From assembly GCF_902806685.2 (NCBI RefSeq), contig NC_048557.2, positions 2,534,654-2,598,653 on the forward strand: DNA of 64,000 nucleotides, given 5' to 3'. Below are positions 43,206-53,335 of this stretch, piece by piece. The number at the start of each line of letters is the position of its first letter. Position 1 is the stretch's first letter. The stretch comes from Maniola hyperantus (Eukaryota > Arthropoda > Insecta > Lepidoptera > Nymphalidae). The notes under the pieces are model-generated. The model saw only the letters and a program-made list of their open reading frames with translations. It was not told the DNA's origin and ran no database searches. Position numbers and translations under genes: made by a program.

Positions 43206-46200
43206 TTATATTATTTTATAATGCCCCCAAGCTAGTGTATTTACATTGTCCTGGCTGATGAATCGTTTATCATCGTCGCTAGACAGGATTTTTTTCCTTT
43301 TTATTTGAGTGAATACATTGTGCTTATCGCTAGTGAACGTGTACATATTGTCATACTTAACATAGTTAGAATCTAAAGCTATTCTATAATTTTCAAAATG
43401 TAATTTTCTCACTATAGCCGCGGAGGTGCCTTTATTTTTTTTTACAGTTAAATCACCCTGTAAAATATAACTATACATTTTTGATCTTAAACCTATGAAC
43501 TCTTCGATGATGCGTCCATTGTTTTCATCTTTCATGAGTCCAATCACTTTCTTATTTACTAGGGGAAGATTATAAATATTGTTTTGTGGAAAATCCGAGG
43601 TGTCGAATTTGGTGTCCAAGTCGTGTCTAATATCTTCGTAGAAATTTAACGTTTTAATCTGGTAAATAAACGAGTCGGTATCCGTGTAGAGCAATTGTTC
43701 ATTGTTTTTATATATTTAGGTTGCATGTACGAGTAGTGGAACTCGTACATGAGCTGTTTTGAGATTTCCAGTACACTGAATCCCACATAGATTGGTTTAT
43801 TATACAATATTTTTGTTTTGTTCATTTGCACAGCTGCAAAATTTTCCGAGAAGACTTTACAGCTGTGAAAATTGGGGCGAGCGATGTATCTCTCTGCGCC
43901 GTATTTACATTTACCTTTTGTTTTCACATCACTCCACACGGTGCAGAGTTTGACATCGACCCGTTTGGCTACATTTTCTATTGTCTTCCCAAACACTGAG
44001 TTTATCATCAATTTAAAGAAGCATCGCTCAAACGAGTTTTCCGCTAGTGTTCTTTTTCTAGTGTTTAATTCAATGTAGGGTTTGAGCCATGCCGATTGAT
44101 GGAAAGACAATATTCTATGGATTTTCTTACAAACTAAACCATATTCTATACATTGTTTCAAGTTTATATAGTGCATTACATAATTATGTTTGTCGGTGAG
44201 TGTTAGTAAAAGTTTTTTATTTTTACCGTTAGGTGGTTTTTTTGTTTCCGCACAAAATGGATAGTCGTTGTGTAAATCGTGTAGCGATTGTGGATACTCC
44301 AAGTCCACTTCCAAAATATATCCTATATCTGAATCGGCGTGTTGCGCCAATATATCAAACGAGGTGACATCACTATCCGATAACCAAACAAAGTTGCCGT
44401 ATGGTAAAAATTGACTCATTGCATAACCGTACAAATTGTTGACGTCCAAGTACACGATGAAATTGCTTTCATCTGCAGTGGTGGTGGTGGTGGTGGTGGT
44501 GATTGGATTTGTGAAGCTATTGGTGGCTTTGGCGTGTCTTTTGACAACTTGACTTACTCCACCCCGAATACCGGATTGTAAAAATTGTATAATTTCATAA
44601 TCGGTCAAAAGTTCAAGGTTTACACCCGTCTGCTTTAACATGGCATCCCACGAAAGACCGGGTGCCGTTAAATATCTACACGGGTCCAGTGTATAAGAGG
44701 TTAGACAAATATTGCGGAAATTTTCAAACACTTCAGCCAACAATAAAACGTCAGTTTTCAAGTATAAATCGCAATATTCACCCAAGGTATTAATATTGAA
44801 TTCATTCCATATTGTTTGCGCGTGTGTGTAATCGTTATCGGAAACATGCGTCTGTGTTAATGCACTATAAAATAATTGTTTTTCAGGCAGTGACTCGTCA
44901 TCGAGCCTACCCCAACAATCGACATACTCGTACGGATAAACGCCTTTGCGCGTTAAAAGATTCATTTGATGGGGGTTTTTAAAATATCGGGACAGTATTT
45001 GAAATTGACTAGCTGACAAATTTTTCACCAATTTATCCAAACTGGTGGACATGAATTTAAACGAGTCTACAAAACGGATGTTGATTGTTGTGCTAGTAGG
45101 ACCGCTCTCATCATCATCATCATCATCATCATTATCTGTAGCTTTAAAACATAATTTTTGACTGAATGAAATATATTTTTCTTTATGTAGGTAGTGGAAT
45201 GCATTCAATACGCTCCCCACCTCTTGCGGCCAACTCCTTAATAAATAAATGACTATCGTATCCGGTTAAATTATGAAAAAAAATAGGGATATAATTAGGT
45301 AGGGTGTATTTCAAATTGCATTGTTGGTGTGCTACACCCCTAATTTTCCCGGTAAGGTGACAATGATCAATCACTTTTTCATCTGTTGCTAATAATGGCT
45401 GTTCACAAATATGACAGTGAGACGACGACGACGCATTGTCTTCTAATATTTTTATACTTTCGGTTTTATCATATGGAATAATTTTAGAGTAAATATCGGC
45501 TATACGACTCGCGTCACTATATATGTTATCAACAAATTTTATGACGCAGTCTTCACCGCGGTATGTTACGAACTTTGATAACGCGTCATTGTAATTACAA
45601 TGAATGTAATATGCGAATGCGCAAGGTATGTGCTCGTGAGAATAATATGTGTTTTTCATTTCATTTGTTTTAAGCGGTTTTAAAATTGATTCGAAATCGG
45701 CATAAATGACAAACGGCACCGACAGCTGGTGGCTATAATTTTTAAAACTTAAATACCTGTCATCGGCAGAAGGCACTTCTATTAGAGTTTTCTGACATCC
45801 CAAAGTTGTGTGACGTTGAAGTTTACACTCACTCGCAAAATTTTGCAAACAACCATTACAGAAAAAAATTTTATTCTTATGACTAGTGATTTGAGCGCGC
45901 AACAAACGGGACATATTTTTTATATAACAATAATGGGATTTATTATTAGAGTAGCCCTCCTCATAATACAATAGATTTACATGTCGATTGTAGGGTTTCG
46001 CCTGTGATATGTAGAGGGGTGCAATTATTTTGAATTTATTATTTTCAATCCCGTAAACGTTCACGTTGATTTCATTCATGATTTCGAACCGTTTAATGCC
46101 CCCAATCGATACGGGTAAATCTATTGTAGACGTTTTGAGGAGCGTCTCATAGTGCGGATATGAGGATACACGATCCGAGTGTGAGCCGGCCGGACGAAGG

Positions 46201-46823
46201 GCACTCGTCACGGCCCAAAAAAAGCACGCATTGTGCTTGTTCTTCACGTTCACACACGCGTTTTTATTTTTAATCCATGCTGGAAGTGGAATGTAGGAGG
46301 AGCCACCCTTTAATGGCACATATTTATTAATATTAACCTCCAAAAATTCGATTTTCTCCAAGCTCCAACCGCTGTCCCTCTCTTGAAACTCACCACATTT
46401 GCTTATAATTTTGGCGCACACATCCTCATAGTATAACGATAGATCCGATGAATTTTGCAAATGAACATTTCTCGTGTTAAATGATTTCAAATCTTTTGCA
46501 ACTTCATCTCCTTTTATTAGAACATACGTGCAAAAAAGTTCCAAATTTGCTTTAATATTAATATGTTCCGCACACTCCATTTTCAATAATTGTTTCACTT
46601 TGTTGGCAACCCTTTTTAAGTACACGTCCGGCGTTAATGTACTTGATGCGGAGCCATTTATTCGGTAACTTATTATCCGACATTTGAATGCTGAATTCAC
46701 CACATACGTGAAATAATCTTCACCGTCATTTTGTTTGCACAACAACTTGTGACGTTTGGTGCGTGAATGAGCAATAAGTCGATTGCTTGCAACTTCGACA
46801 TTACAAAATGGACATTCATACAT
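43206..46823 (-). pseudogene. polB: Protein-primed DNA polymerase B, two frameshifts
   Basis: Three frames: 46823-45183, 45220-43646 and 43694-43206, together about 1,200 residues as expected for Polintons. The N-terminus has a C2H2 finger (MYECPFCNVEV ... HSRTKRH). Exonuclease motif I is FVIYADFES. An endonuclease-VII-like Cys/His module (CHICEQPL ... DHCHLTGKIRG) and exo II (FHNLTGYDSHLF) follow. After frameshift 1 (about 45186-45200) come exo III (YLKTDVLLLAEVF), motif A (YLDVNNLYGYAM) and motif B (NSVFGKTIENV). After frameshift 2 (about 43710, at an A-run) comes motif C (YTDTDSF). It would replicate the element from a terminal protein. Both breaks lie at A-runs, so assembly error is possible. 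Confidence 0.9.
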
Positions 46824-47558
46824 TTTGGCGGCGGCGGCGGTGGCGGCGGCGTGGTGAAAAACGAATTTTATTCACACGACAGCGCGGCGGCGGCGGCTCT
46901 CTCCTCCTCCACAACTATGATTAGTTTTAGACAGTTATACATATTATATACAAGCGGTAGGGGGCAGTATCGACATGTATATTATTATGTGTGGTGCAGT
47001 ATTATTATTTAATGGCTGTATACGCGCACCACAATAACTGCCGTTTTTTTATTCCATCTACATAGAATTTTATGCCGCACCGTCTGCGAGTGTGAAATTA
47101 AATTATTGTTTTCCACCTCAACATTGCAAAATTGGCATTTATACATTTTGCGCACAAGTTAATGAAAACAAACTAGTAGTTAGGTAGTTAGGTAGGTAGG
47201 TAGGTAGGTAGGTAGGTTCTTGGGTAGGTGGCTAGCTAACACCGTTATTGGTACACTGTCGGCTCGCAACTAAGTTGTATTCCCAGTTGTTTGAGGATTA
47301 TACATATATATAGTCATATGACATATGTAGGTGTGTAATTTTGCAATGATGCCACTGTGCATAATATAATAGGAGCGGGATAACATACATTTAATTTCGT
47401 CAGGTTATACCGCGGTAAAGGCAGGATGTTGTGGTTTGTCAAATGATAATAATATTATTGTATTCAAAATAGATATACCAATGATGAGAAGAAATAAATA
47501 GGTCACAATAATAATTAATAGCATTACATTTTAATTTAATTAAACGTACAAAATTTTA
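46824..47558. other. Polinton intergenic region around a small finger ORF
   Basis: It holds (GGC)n runs near 46826-46900, a (GTAG)n microsatellite at about 47180-47216, and the 45-codon finger ORF at 47009-47146. It is probably the promoter zone for polB. No plus-strand gene is convincing. Confidence 0.5.
47009..47146 (-). CDS. Short C2H2 finger ORF duplicating the polB N-terminus
   Basis: 45 codons starting MYKCQFCNVEVENNN and including HSQTVRHKILC. It closely parallels the first 30 residues of polB (MYECPFCNVEVASNR ... HSRTKRHKLLC) with the same Cys-x2-Cys and His-x5-His spacing, then diverges into a short hydrophobic tail (TAVIVVRVYSH). It lies about 190 bp upstream of polB on the same strand. 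It may be a partial tandem duplication of the polB 5' end, or a small independent finger protein. Confidence 0.55.
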   Translation of the reverse strand: MYKCQFCNVEVENNNLISHSQTVRHKILCRWNKKTAVIVVRVYSH

Positions 47559-47927
47559 TCATAATAACAATGAACAATAAAATATATGTTCTATGGCATA
47601 ACATTTGAGTTCATTATCTACAATTGATGTTTTATCGTGCATATTGTCTACAAACGCGTGAGCGTCATACAATGTTTTCACATGGTTTTGCTTGAAACGT
47701 TTCCTAAAGAATTTCATTCGATTCTCATAATAACCTTTGATTTTATGCAAGTGACATAAACGTGAATCGATACAATGCAACAAGTAATTTAAACACTGCC
47801 ATTCTCCACGATGAATACACATCGATTTCGACTCCCCGTGAATTAGAATGAATTTCTTTTTAATGTTTTCATCGTCGTCGTCGTCGTCGTCAGACCAGAT
47901 TACATGATATGTTATTCGTTGCATCAT

Positions 47928-47959
<32 letters not shown>

Positions 47960-48332
47960 CTGCTGGCGGTGGAGTGCTGGAATCGGACTCGAAGAAGAAC
48001 CGCGAGATTTCAGAGGCGTTCTCCACAATGATTGCATCCCATTCGTTTTTAGTTAGTGTAATTTGATCACCAATGTTAACGGCCACATCCAATAGTTCCT
48101 CGTTGACACTAATTCGACCCGATGGCTTTAGAAATGTCGTTATATGCGATATCACAGAGCTGCAGGTGACGTCACCGCTGCCGCCACCATTCGTAATATG
48201 ATAGACATTCTTGCAAAGTTCAAAGTGCTGCTGCTGAGGTGATGATGATGATGACGCCGGAATCGATGGCGTGTACGAGGGAAATGTGAAGTAGCCGCTG
48301 TACATCCTGCCGCTATGCACGTTAAAAATCAA
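47559..48332 (-). CDS. Polinton protein, possible PC4-like fold
   Basis: 257 residues with a TATAAAA box at 48367-48361, about 30 bp before the ATG. The N-terminus is Ser/Gln-rich. The middle reads GRISVNEELLDVAVNIG followed by ITLTKNEWDAIIVENASEI. This resembles the strand-strand-helix pattern of PC4-type single-stranded DNA-binding coactivators, which end in a similar L-(T/S)-x-x-(E/Q)-W helix. A second weaker copy (CIHRGEWQCLNYLLHCID) follows a Ser run and an Asp run. The C-terminus is basic (FFRKRFKQNH). The PC4 relation is tentative. It lies directly downstream of the capsid gene. Confidence 0.6.
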
Positions 48333-48362
48333 CTATCTGGATATCGGCTTTATCGTGCAGTT

Positions 48363-49571
48363 TTATAAAGCTGTAATTTTTCTAACTGTTTTCGTTAGAA
48401 CAGTATATTCAAACAGAGAGTCATAAATGATCAGACAGTAGGCGCTCGTGTCGACGGGTACCGTTTTCTTGAACTCCAATTCCAATTTGATATCGATCCC
48501 CCCACCCACGCCCGAACGGAGAGTGTCAGATTGCCTGGAACAATCGATTACGACCAAGGGGGTTTTTGTTTTAAAATGCGGCGGATTTATTTGTACATTG
48601 GGATTGATGACACCATAATAGGATCTTTTAAAATTGATAAACGACTCGTATAGAACCGCATACATACCCTTTTCAAAGTCGTTGCAGAACGAGTCGTATG
48701 GGTAGTACTGAGAATTGAGATACAAACGTGCATTATAGAAATTGGTGTGATCGAATAGGCTCTTATCTTTGGTCGCATCATTGTTTCGCGAATGCTGGAA
48801 TCCGATTATAACGAAACGCGGTTTCTCCAACTGAGTGGCCGTTTTCACGGTCCACACGTGTTTTTGAGACGCCGGCAATACCGGATACTCGTAAAGATCC
48901 CACGAGCGGAAAGAGATTGCAATGGGGATGTTCGTCTCCATGTACTTTAACATGTTTAGTTTTTCCCTATCGGAAACTTTGATTATAGGCATACGCCACG
49001 CTATCCGAGTTATATCAACGGTGATTGTTTTAGTTGCATCCTTGGCGAGTGCACAATTCAAATTTGTAGAGCTTCGATTTAAAATCAACTCGTGTTTCGC
49101 ATTAATTATCACTTTTTTATAGTCCTCGGCGAATCCCAACAGGTGGCCGAGTGGAACGGTGAAACAGAACTCTCCATCCAGTTCTTTGAAACCTGAAACA
49201 TTCCAACCGCTATTCTCCAAAGCGTCAGCCTCCTCGCTGCCGTAGGACAACAATCCTTTCATGGTGGTGGTGATACCGCAGTTTTTCGTTCTATCAATCT
49301 CCACGCCGTTCAATTCGTAGCGGATGTCTTGGAACAGGTGGGCCGGTGCATTGTTGACGAAAGACGATGATTTTGTGGTAGTACCTTCAATTATCAGCTG
49401 ACTTTCGCAAGGTAACACAATTTGATCTTGATCATTGATTCTGATACGAATCTCATCATTATTCTTATACGATTCGCTGTACGGCAAATAGGTATGGTAC
49501 TCGATCGCCTCTATACTATCATCGATCACCACACTGTTTCCTATATCTAAAATATCCGATGTCAAAGCCAT
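48363..49571 (-). CDS. Major capsid protein (hexon-like, double jelly roll expected)
   Basis: 402 residues, beta-rich, and almost free of low complexity. The beginning 'IDDSIEAIEYHTYLPYSES' plus 'NNDEIRIRINDQDQIVLP', the block 'PAHLFQDIRYELNGVEID', and the middle 'ITVDITRIAWRMPII' match the conserved pattern of insect Polinton major capsid proteins. Position next to the penton and protease genes supports the call. It would assemble into the icosahedral shell. The frame is fully open. It begins 13 bp beyond the end of the small ORF at 49585-49752. Confidence 0.8.
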   Translation of the reverse strand: MALTSDILDIGNSVVIDDSIEAIEYHTYLPYSESYKNNDEIRIRINDQDQIVLPCESQLIIEGTTTKSSSFVNNAPAHLFQDIRYELNGVEIDRTKNCGITTTMKGLLSYGSEEADALENSGWNVSGFKELDGEFCFTVPLGHLLGFAEDYKKVIINAKHELILNRSSTNLNCALAKDATKTITVDITRIAWRMPIIKVSDREKLNMLKYMETNIPIAISFRSWDLYEYPVLPASQKHVWTVKTATQLEKPRFVIIGFQHSRNNDATKDKSLFDHTNFYNARLYLNSQYYPYDSFCNDFEKGMYAVLYESFINFKRSYYGVINPNVQINPPHFKTKTPLVVIDCSRQSDTLRSGVGGGIDIKLELEFKKTVPVDTSAYCLIIYDSLFEYTVLTKTVRKITAL

Positions 49572-49584
49572 ATCAATATTATTA

Positions 49585-49752
49585 TTATTTGAGCTTTAGT
49601 CCGAGTGACTGTAAAAACAATGCGTTATCTCTGCTCAGTCTTTTCGATAACCGTTGTTGTTGTTGTTTACCAACACACGGTGGTGGTGGTGGCGCTGCTG
49701 CCGCCACACGTTCCAATTGAGAGTTGGTTGTGAGACTGTAGCATTGGCCCAT
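49585..49752 (-). CDS. Small protein with N-myristoylation signal
   Basis: The frame opens at 49779, but the second methionine gives MGQCYSLTTNSQ. This fits the N-myristoylation consensus (Gly2, Ser6) with a Cys4 that could be palmitoylated. 55 residues, with a Pro/Ala run in the middle and a conserved-looking end (RLSRDNALFLQSLGLKLK). It lies between the penton and capsid genes, all on one strand. A TATAAAAAG at 49770-49762 is only 10 bp before this ATG, so it may instead drive the capsid transcript. A membrane-linked virion or entry role is a guess. Confidence 0.5.
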   Translation of the reverse strand: MGQCYSLTTNSQLERVAAAAPPPPPCVGKQQQQRLSKRLSRDNALFLQSLGLKLK

Positions 49753-49775
49753 GGCACTGTCCTTTTTATAGATAA

Positions 49776-50510
49776 TCATCGGTAGTGGGTGGTGGTGGCG
49801 GTGGTGATGACTCTTCTTATATGCAAACGTAATGAAATATTTTCCTTTCTAAAGTTTACCAGGTTGCCCTGCTCGTTGACAATGCGCACTTGAAGGTTTT
49901 GAATAGTGTTGTTCACCTTTAGCGGTAAATAGATGAGGTTGGGTGGACACTCTATGATTTGAAATCCGGGCGGCACCGTCGGCGAGAATTCGTGCAACAC
50001 GTGCGATGCTTTGCTGTTTATGAATGAGCCCTGGACAATATTACACTCCACTCTTATAGTGTTTGTGATAAGAATATTTATCGCTTGATAGGACATGTGC
50101 ACCCTACCTTTGGGGAGCAGTGTTCGGGAGAAACCGAATATACTCGCGATACTATGTTTTTTTTCAAAGTGGATATCGTATGTTGGCGAGTAAATCATAC
50201 ACTTCATGGTGTTCGTATTCGCGGCTATATCTATTGAGGATTTGAGAACATCACCACCCGACCGCTTCACCAGCTCTTGCTCCAAGTAGTGGATAATGTT
50301 GTCCAGCTCGTATGAGCGTTCCGGCACCGCGATAACGTTGTCCTCCCCATAATGAAAAAGGTTATTGCTGCTATCCACATTGGGTATAGAGTTGAAAGAC
50401 TTGAAATAAATCAGAGCGCATTCGTGTTCACCCTCGCCTAGCTCTATGGGTGGTAAAAAATCAACATTCAAAGTAGAGTCGACACCGTGAAGCGACAAAG
50501 AAATAGACAT
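49776..50510 (-). CDS. Minor capsid protein (penton, single jelly roll expected)
   Basis: The methionine at 50510 (MSISLSLHGVD) is preferred over 50603, because a TATATATATA box lies at 50564-50555, just upstream. This gives 244 residues. Family blocks: 'HECALIYFKSFNSIPNV', 'PERSYELDNIIHYLEQEL', 'HEFSPTVPPGFQIIECP', 'LPLKVNNTIQNLQVRI' and 'GNLVNFRKENISLRLHIR'. These are the hallmark penton segments of insect Polintons. It would form the capsid vertices. Its end overlaps by a few bases the upstream extension of the small ORF. Confidence 0.85.
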   Translation of the reverse strand: MSISLSLHGVDSTLNVDFLPPIELGEGEHECALIYFKSFNSIPNVDSSNNLFHYGEDNVIAVPERSYELDNIIHYLEQELVKRSGGDVLKSSIDIAANTNTMKCMIYSPTYDIHFEKKHSIASIFGFSRTLLPKGRVHMSYQAINILITNTIRVECNIVQGSFINSKASHVLHEFSPTVPPGFQIIECPPNLIYLPLKVNNTIQNLQVRIVNEQGNLVNFRKENISLRLHIRRVITTATTTHYR

Positions 50511-50554
50511 TATTACAATGCAACGTGAGGATGTGAAATGAAAACACCAATCTC

Positions 50555-50564
50555 TATATATATA
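50555..50564 (-). promoter_or_regulatory. TATA box of the penton gene
   Basis: TATATATATA on the minus strand, 45 bp before the ATG at 50510. Similar boxes precede the ATPase, the 52-kb gene and the 48.3-kb gene. Confidence 0.55.
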
Positions 50565-50631
50565 CCTATATAATATTCTTTCAAAACATGTTTCTACAGG
50601 CATTGGTTAGAAAACGTAAACATAAATGTCC

Positions 50632-51111
50632 TCAATTATACTTGTTATCTCTCTGCACGTCACTATAGTTGTAACGTATATCGACGGTGACGACGTCACG
50701 ATCATTCATCATGTAATCGAAAAATTCTCGCGGCGGCCTCAAGTTCCCATAGCTGTCGAAATACTCGCAATGTGCACCCTTCTTCACGTAAGCCACCCAG
50801 TGTGTTCCCGCCCCGTGCGAATCATCCAAATTGACTATGCCCGTTTCACATTTCCACGGGCCGCCGCCGTGACGTAGCCTGTGACGTAACACATCACGCA
50901 TTATGACGCCGCGGAAATGAGGAATTTTTAATCGCTTCGCGTGTGCGAGGAGTTCGTAGTCAAAGAGCGGGCGGTTCGGAAGGGTTGCATTCAGTTTTTT
51001 TGGTATGGTGACAAGTAAAGCCCCATTCCCCAATACAGTCTCACATACGGCGGCAGCAGCCACATCGTGGCTGCTGCCGCCGTCGCCGCCGCCGCAGCCG
51101 CAACCACCCAC
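50632..51111 (-). pseudogene. Adenovirus-type cysteine protease, stop at the catalytic Cys
   Basis: The core is typical: 'FDYELLAHAKRLKIPHF' then RGVIMRDVL, 'CETGIVNLDDSHGAGTHW' (catalytic His in GTHW), EYFDSYGNL (acidic residue). The frame ends at TGA 50634-50632. The codons after it read Gly-His-Leu-Cys and stay open for 16 codons (to 50584). The family nucleophile sits exactly before such a Gly-x-x-Cys, so the TGA replaces the catalytic cysteine codon. The Gly-rich 5' end has no in-frame ATG (GTG at 51111), and an ATG at 51136 is one base out of frame. It would mature the capsid; this copy should be inactive. Confidence 0.8.
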
Positions 51112-51223
51112 CTCGTTCTGGTAGAGTAGTGATCATTTTTTTTTTTATTGGCTCACCACCACCGTTTAGGAGAGAGAGACAAAGAGTCTAGTTACTTGTC
51201 CCACCGCTCGCGGCCTATTAACA

Positions 51224-51232
51224 TATATAAAG
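51224..51232 (+). promoter_or_regulatory. TATA box of the packaging ATPase
   Basis: TATATAAAG, 43 bp before the ATG at 51267. It makes the first ATG at 51234 unlikely as the start, since transcription should begin near 51250. Confidence 0.6.
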
Positions 51233-51266
51233 CATGTGCATATCATTTTTACTATTTTTCATCGAA

Positions 51267-51326
51267 ATGAAGTTTCAAAAGCAGCAACCCTCATGTCTAT
51301 CGGTCAAGGGTTGGGATATAAATTGT

Positions 51327-51358
<32 letters not shown>

Positions 51359-52004
51359 GAATAATGGGGTGTGTATTAGTAGACATGGTACAGCACTGCT
51401 ACCCAACAGTATCAGATGTCTGGTGTGCGGTCCGTCGGGTTGTGGTAAAACTAATTTATTACTAACCCTACTGCTCGATGCTAAAGGTTTGATATTTGAA
51501 AATGTCTATTTGTATTCAAAATCGTTGAATCAACCAAAGTATGTGTTCCTAAGAAAAGTATTCGAACGGGTGCCCGAAGTGAGTTTCCACACCTTCTCCG
51601 ATAAGAGTGAGGTGGCGTCCCCTGAACAAACTCCAAGCAACAGCATTGTCATCTTCGACGATGTATCGATGGAGGATCAAGAACCGATCCGTCTACACTT
51701 CTCCATGGGTCGGCACAAGGGGTTGGATTGTTTTTATCTGTGTCAAACATACAGCAAGATACCGAAACAGCTGGTGCGTGACAATGCAAACTTTATCATA
51801 CTATTCAAACAGGATGAAATGAATTTAAAACACGCGTACGATGACCACGTGAATACGGACATGTCGTGGGACACTTTCCTGGCAATGTGTCACGCTTGTT
51901 GGACGGGCAATAAGTTTGGCTTTTTAGTGATTAATAAGGATGAAATTGGTATGAATAAGGGTCGATACCGGAGGAGTTTTGATGAATTTATTACGTCCGT
52001 ATAA
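51267..52004 (+). CDS. FtsK/HerA-type genome-packaging ATPase
   Basis: 245 residues from the ATG at 51267 (MKFQKQQPS), chosen because of the TATA box at 51224. An Asn run precedes the domain. Walker A is CGPSGCGKTNLL and Walker B SIVIFDDVSMED. A sensor-like 'DCFYLCQTYSKIPKQL' and 'RDNANFIILFKQD' follow. This is the A32-like DNA-packaging ATPase shared by Polintons, adintoviruses and related double jelly-roll viruses; it pumps the genome into the capsid. It is divergently transcribed from the protease gene and intact. Confidence 0.9.
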
Positions 52005-52007
52005 TAT

Positions 52008-52016
52008 TATAAAAAG
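52008..52016 (+). promoter_or_regulatory. TATA box of the 52-kb gene
   Basis: TATAAAAAG, 42 bp before the ATG at 52050, immediately after the ATPase stop. Confidence 0.6.
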
Positions 52017-52049
52017 CTCGAGGTGCGTTGGTTTCGTTCACATTTCACT

Positions 52050-52388
52050 ATGGACACGCCGCCGGCGCAGCAGCAGCAGCAGCAGCAGATCTTTGGAGAT
52101 GCAGAGCTCAAACGTAAACTCGTTCAATCGGTGAGTTCGGTGAAAAAGAAAATCAAAGCACTACGTGATGGTAAAGCGGAATTACAGTCGAGTCTACGAG
52201 AAACATTCCAACCGATCACACAACCCTTGAACACTCTATTGAATCAGTTTAATAGTCCCATCGATATGAACGCCTCATCAGCATCATCGAGTAATATTAA
52301 GAAGGACTCTGGAGTAAAAAAAAAATCCCATCATCATCATCGAAAAGGAGTGAAAAAAGAAATTAAAAAAAAGAAAACCGTGAGTGGA

Positions 52389-52421
<33 letters not shown>

Positions 52422-53282
52422 AGCGATGATGATGATGAAGAGTTTGAGGACGCCGATGAATCGATCAACTACTCCCCTAAACTGGAGATGGCGGTGTCGT
52501 CGCCGTCGTTGTCGAATGTTGAATTACATCCTTTAGCACGTGCCTACTTGGACAATATTATTATTAATAAAATTAAAAGAATTCCCTACGGTATTCATAT
52601 CACCCCCAAGGGATATCACATTGGTGATAGTGCCGTTGGATTCGATAAACATCATCTAATTATCAATAATCAAAAATTTAACTACACACCGGGTCTAATG
52701 GAGCTATTATTCAAAAAAGAACCAAACATTTCTTTGATTCAACCGGCGGACGGTGACACCTTCCACAAAATTGTGACAATGACCAACGCGCATAGACGCA
52801 ATTATTCATCAGACGGTCAAATACAGGGGGATAAGAGTCTCAAGTATACACACTACATAAAACGACTCTCAGAAATGAAATCAACAAAAACTGGCAGTGG
52901 TCTTAAACAGCCCCCATCATCATCATCATCATCTGATGGGAACGGATCTGATCGGTTGGTAACCGGTTCGAGGGGATCTCATGAACGGGTCAGAACAGGT
53001 TCGATCACTTCAACAGATCAGCGGGGGCGGTTGGTAACCGATCCATCAGCTGTTAATAATCATAAAAATGCGGATGCGACCTTGTTAATGAAAAAATATT
53101 ATCCCAACACAGATTTCATATACTGGGACGATCCCAATGAACTCGTTGACCGATTACGAGTGCTTATCGCCTCACAAAATGCCGGAAACAATGCTCACGA
53201 CAATGAGATAATTTCCATATTAGAAGAGTTGGTGGAAGCTGATATAATTGAACCGCCGCCACCGTCACACCGACGTCATTAA
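52050..53282 (+). CDS. Conserved Polinton structural-type protein of unknown function
   Basis: 410 residues from the ATG at 52050 (TATA box 42 bp upstream). The layout is a Gln run, a coiled-coil-like helix (LVQSVSSVKKKIKALRDGK), a His/Lys-rich and an Asp-rich stretch, and a folded middle ('YGIHITPKGYHIGDSAVG', 'NYTPGLMELLFKKEPN', 'KIVTMTNAHRRNYSS'). A disordered Ser/Gly part and a C-terminal block follow ('DFIYWDDPNELVDRLRVL', 'HDNEIISILEELVEAD'). These last blocks recur in insect Polintons in the same place, between ATPase and integrase. No enzymatic motif is seen. Confidence 0.75.
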
Positions 53283-53335
53283 TACTGAAGGGGTGTGTGC
53301 ATGTGTGTGTGTGTGTGTGTGAGTTCATTGTGATA

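Noticed and set aside
43694..45220. Programmed frameshifting in polB
   Set aside because: The breaks are in mid-gene and at A-runs without a clear slippery heptamer and structure, and polB is a single ORF in the family.
46767..47012. Plus-strand ORF opposite the polB start
   Set aside because: A Gly/Ala run from (GGC)n and no recognisable domain; it is antisense to the polB finger.
50632..50634. Selenocysteine codon in the protease
   Set aside because: Attractive because it replaces a catalytic Cys, but Lepidoptera are believed to lack selenoprotein synthesis and no SECIS-like element was seen. Nonsense mutation or sequence error is more likely.
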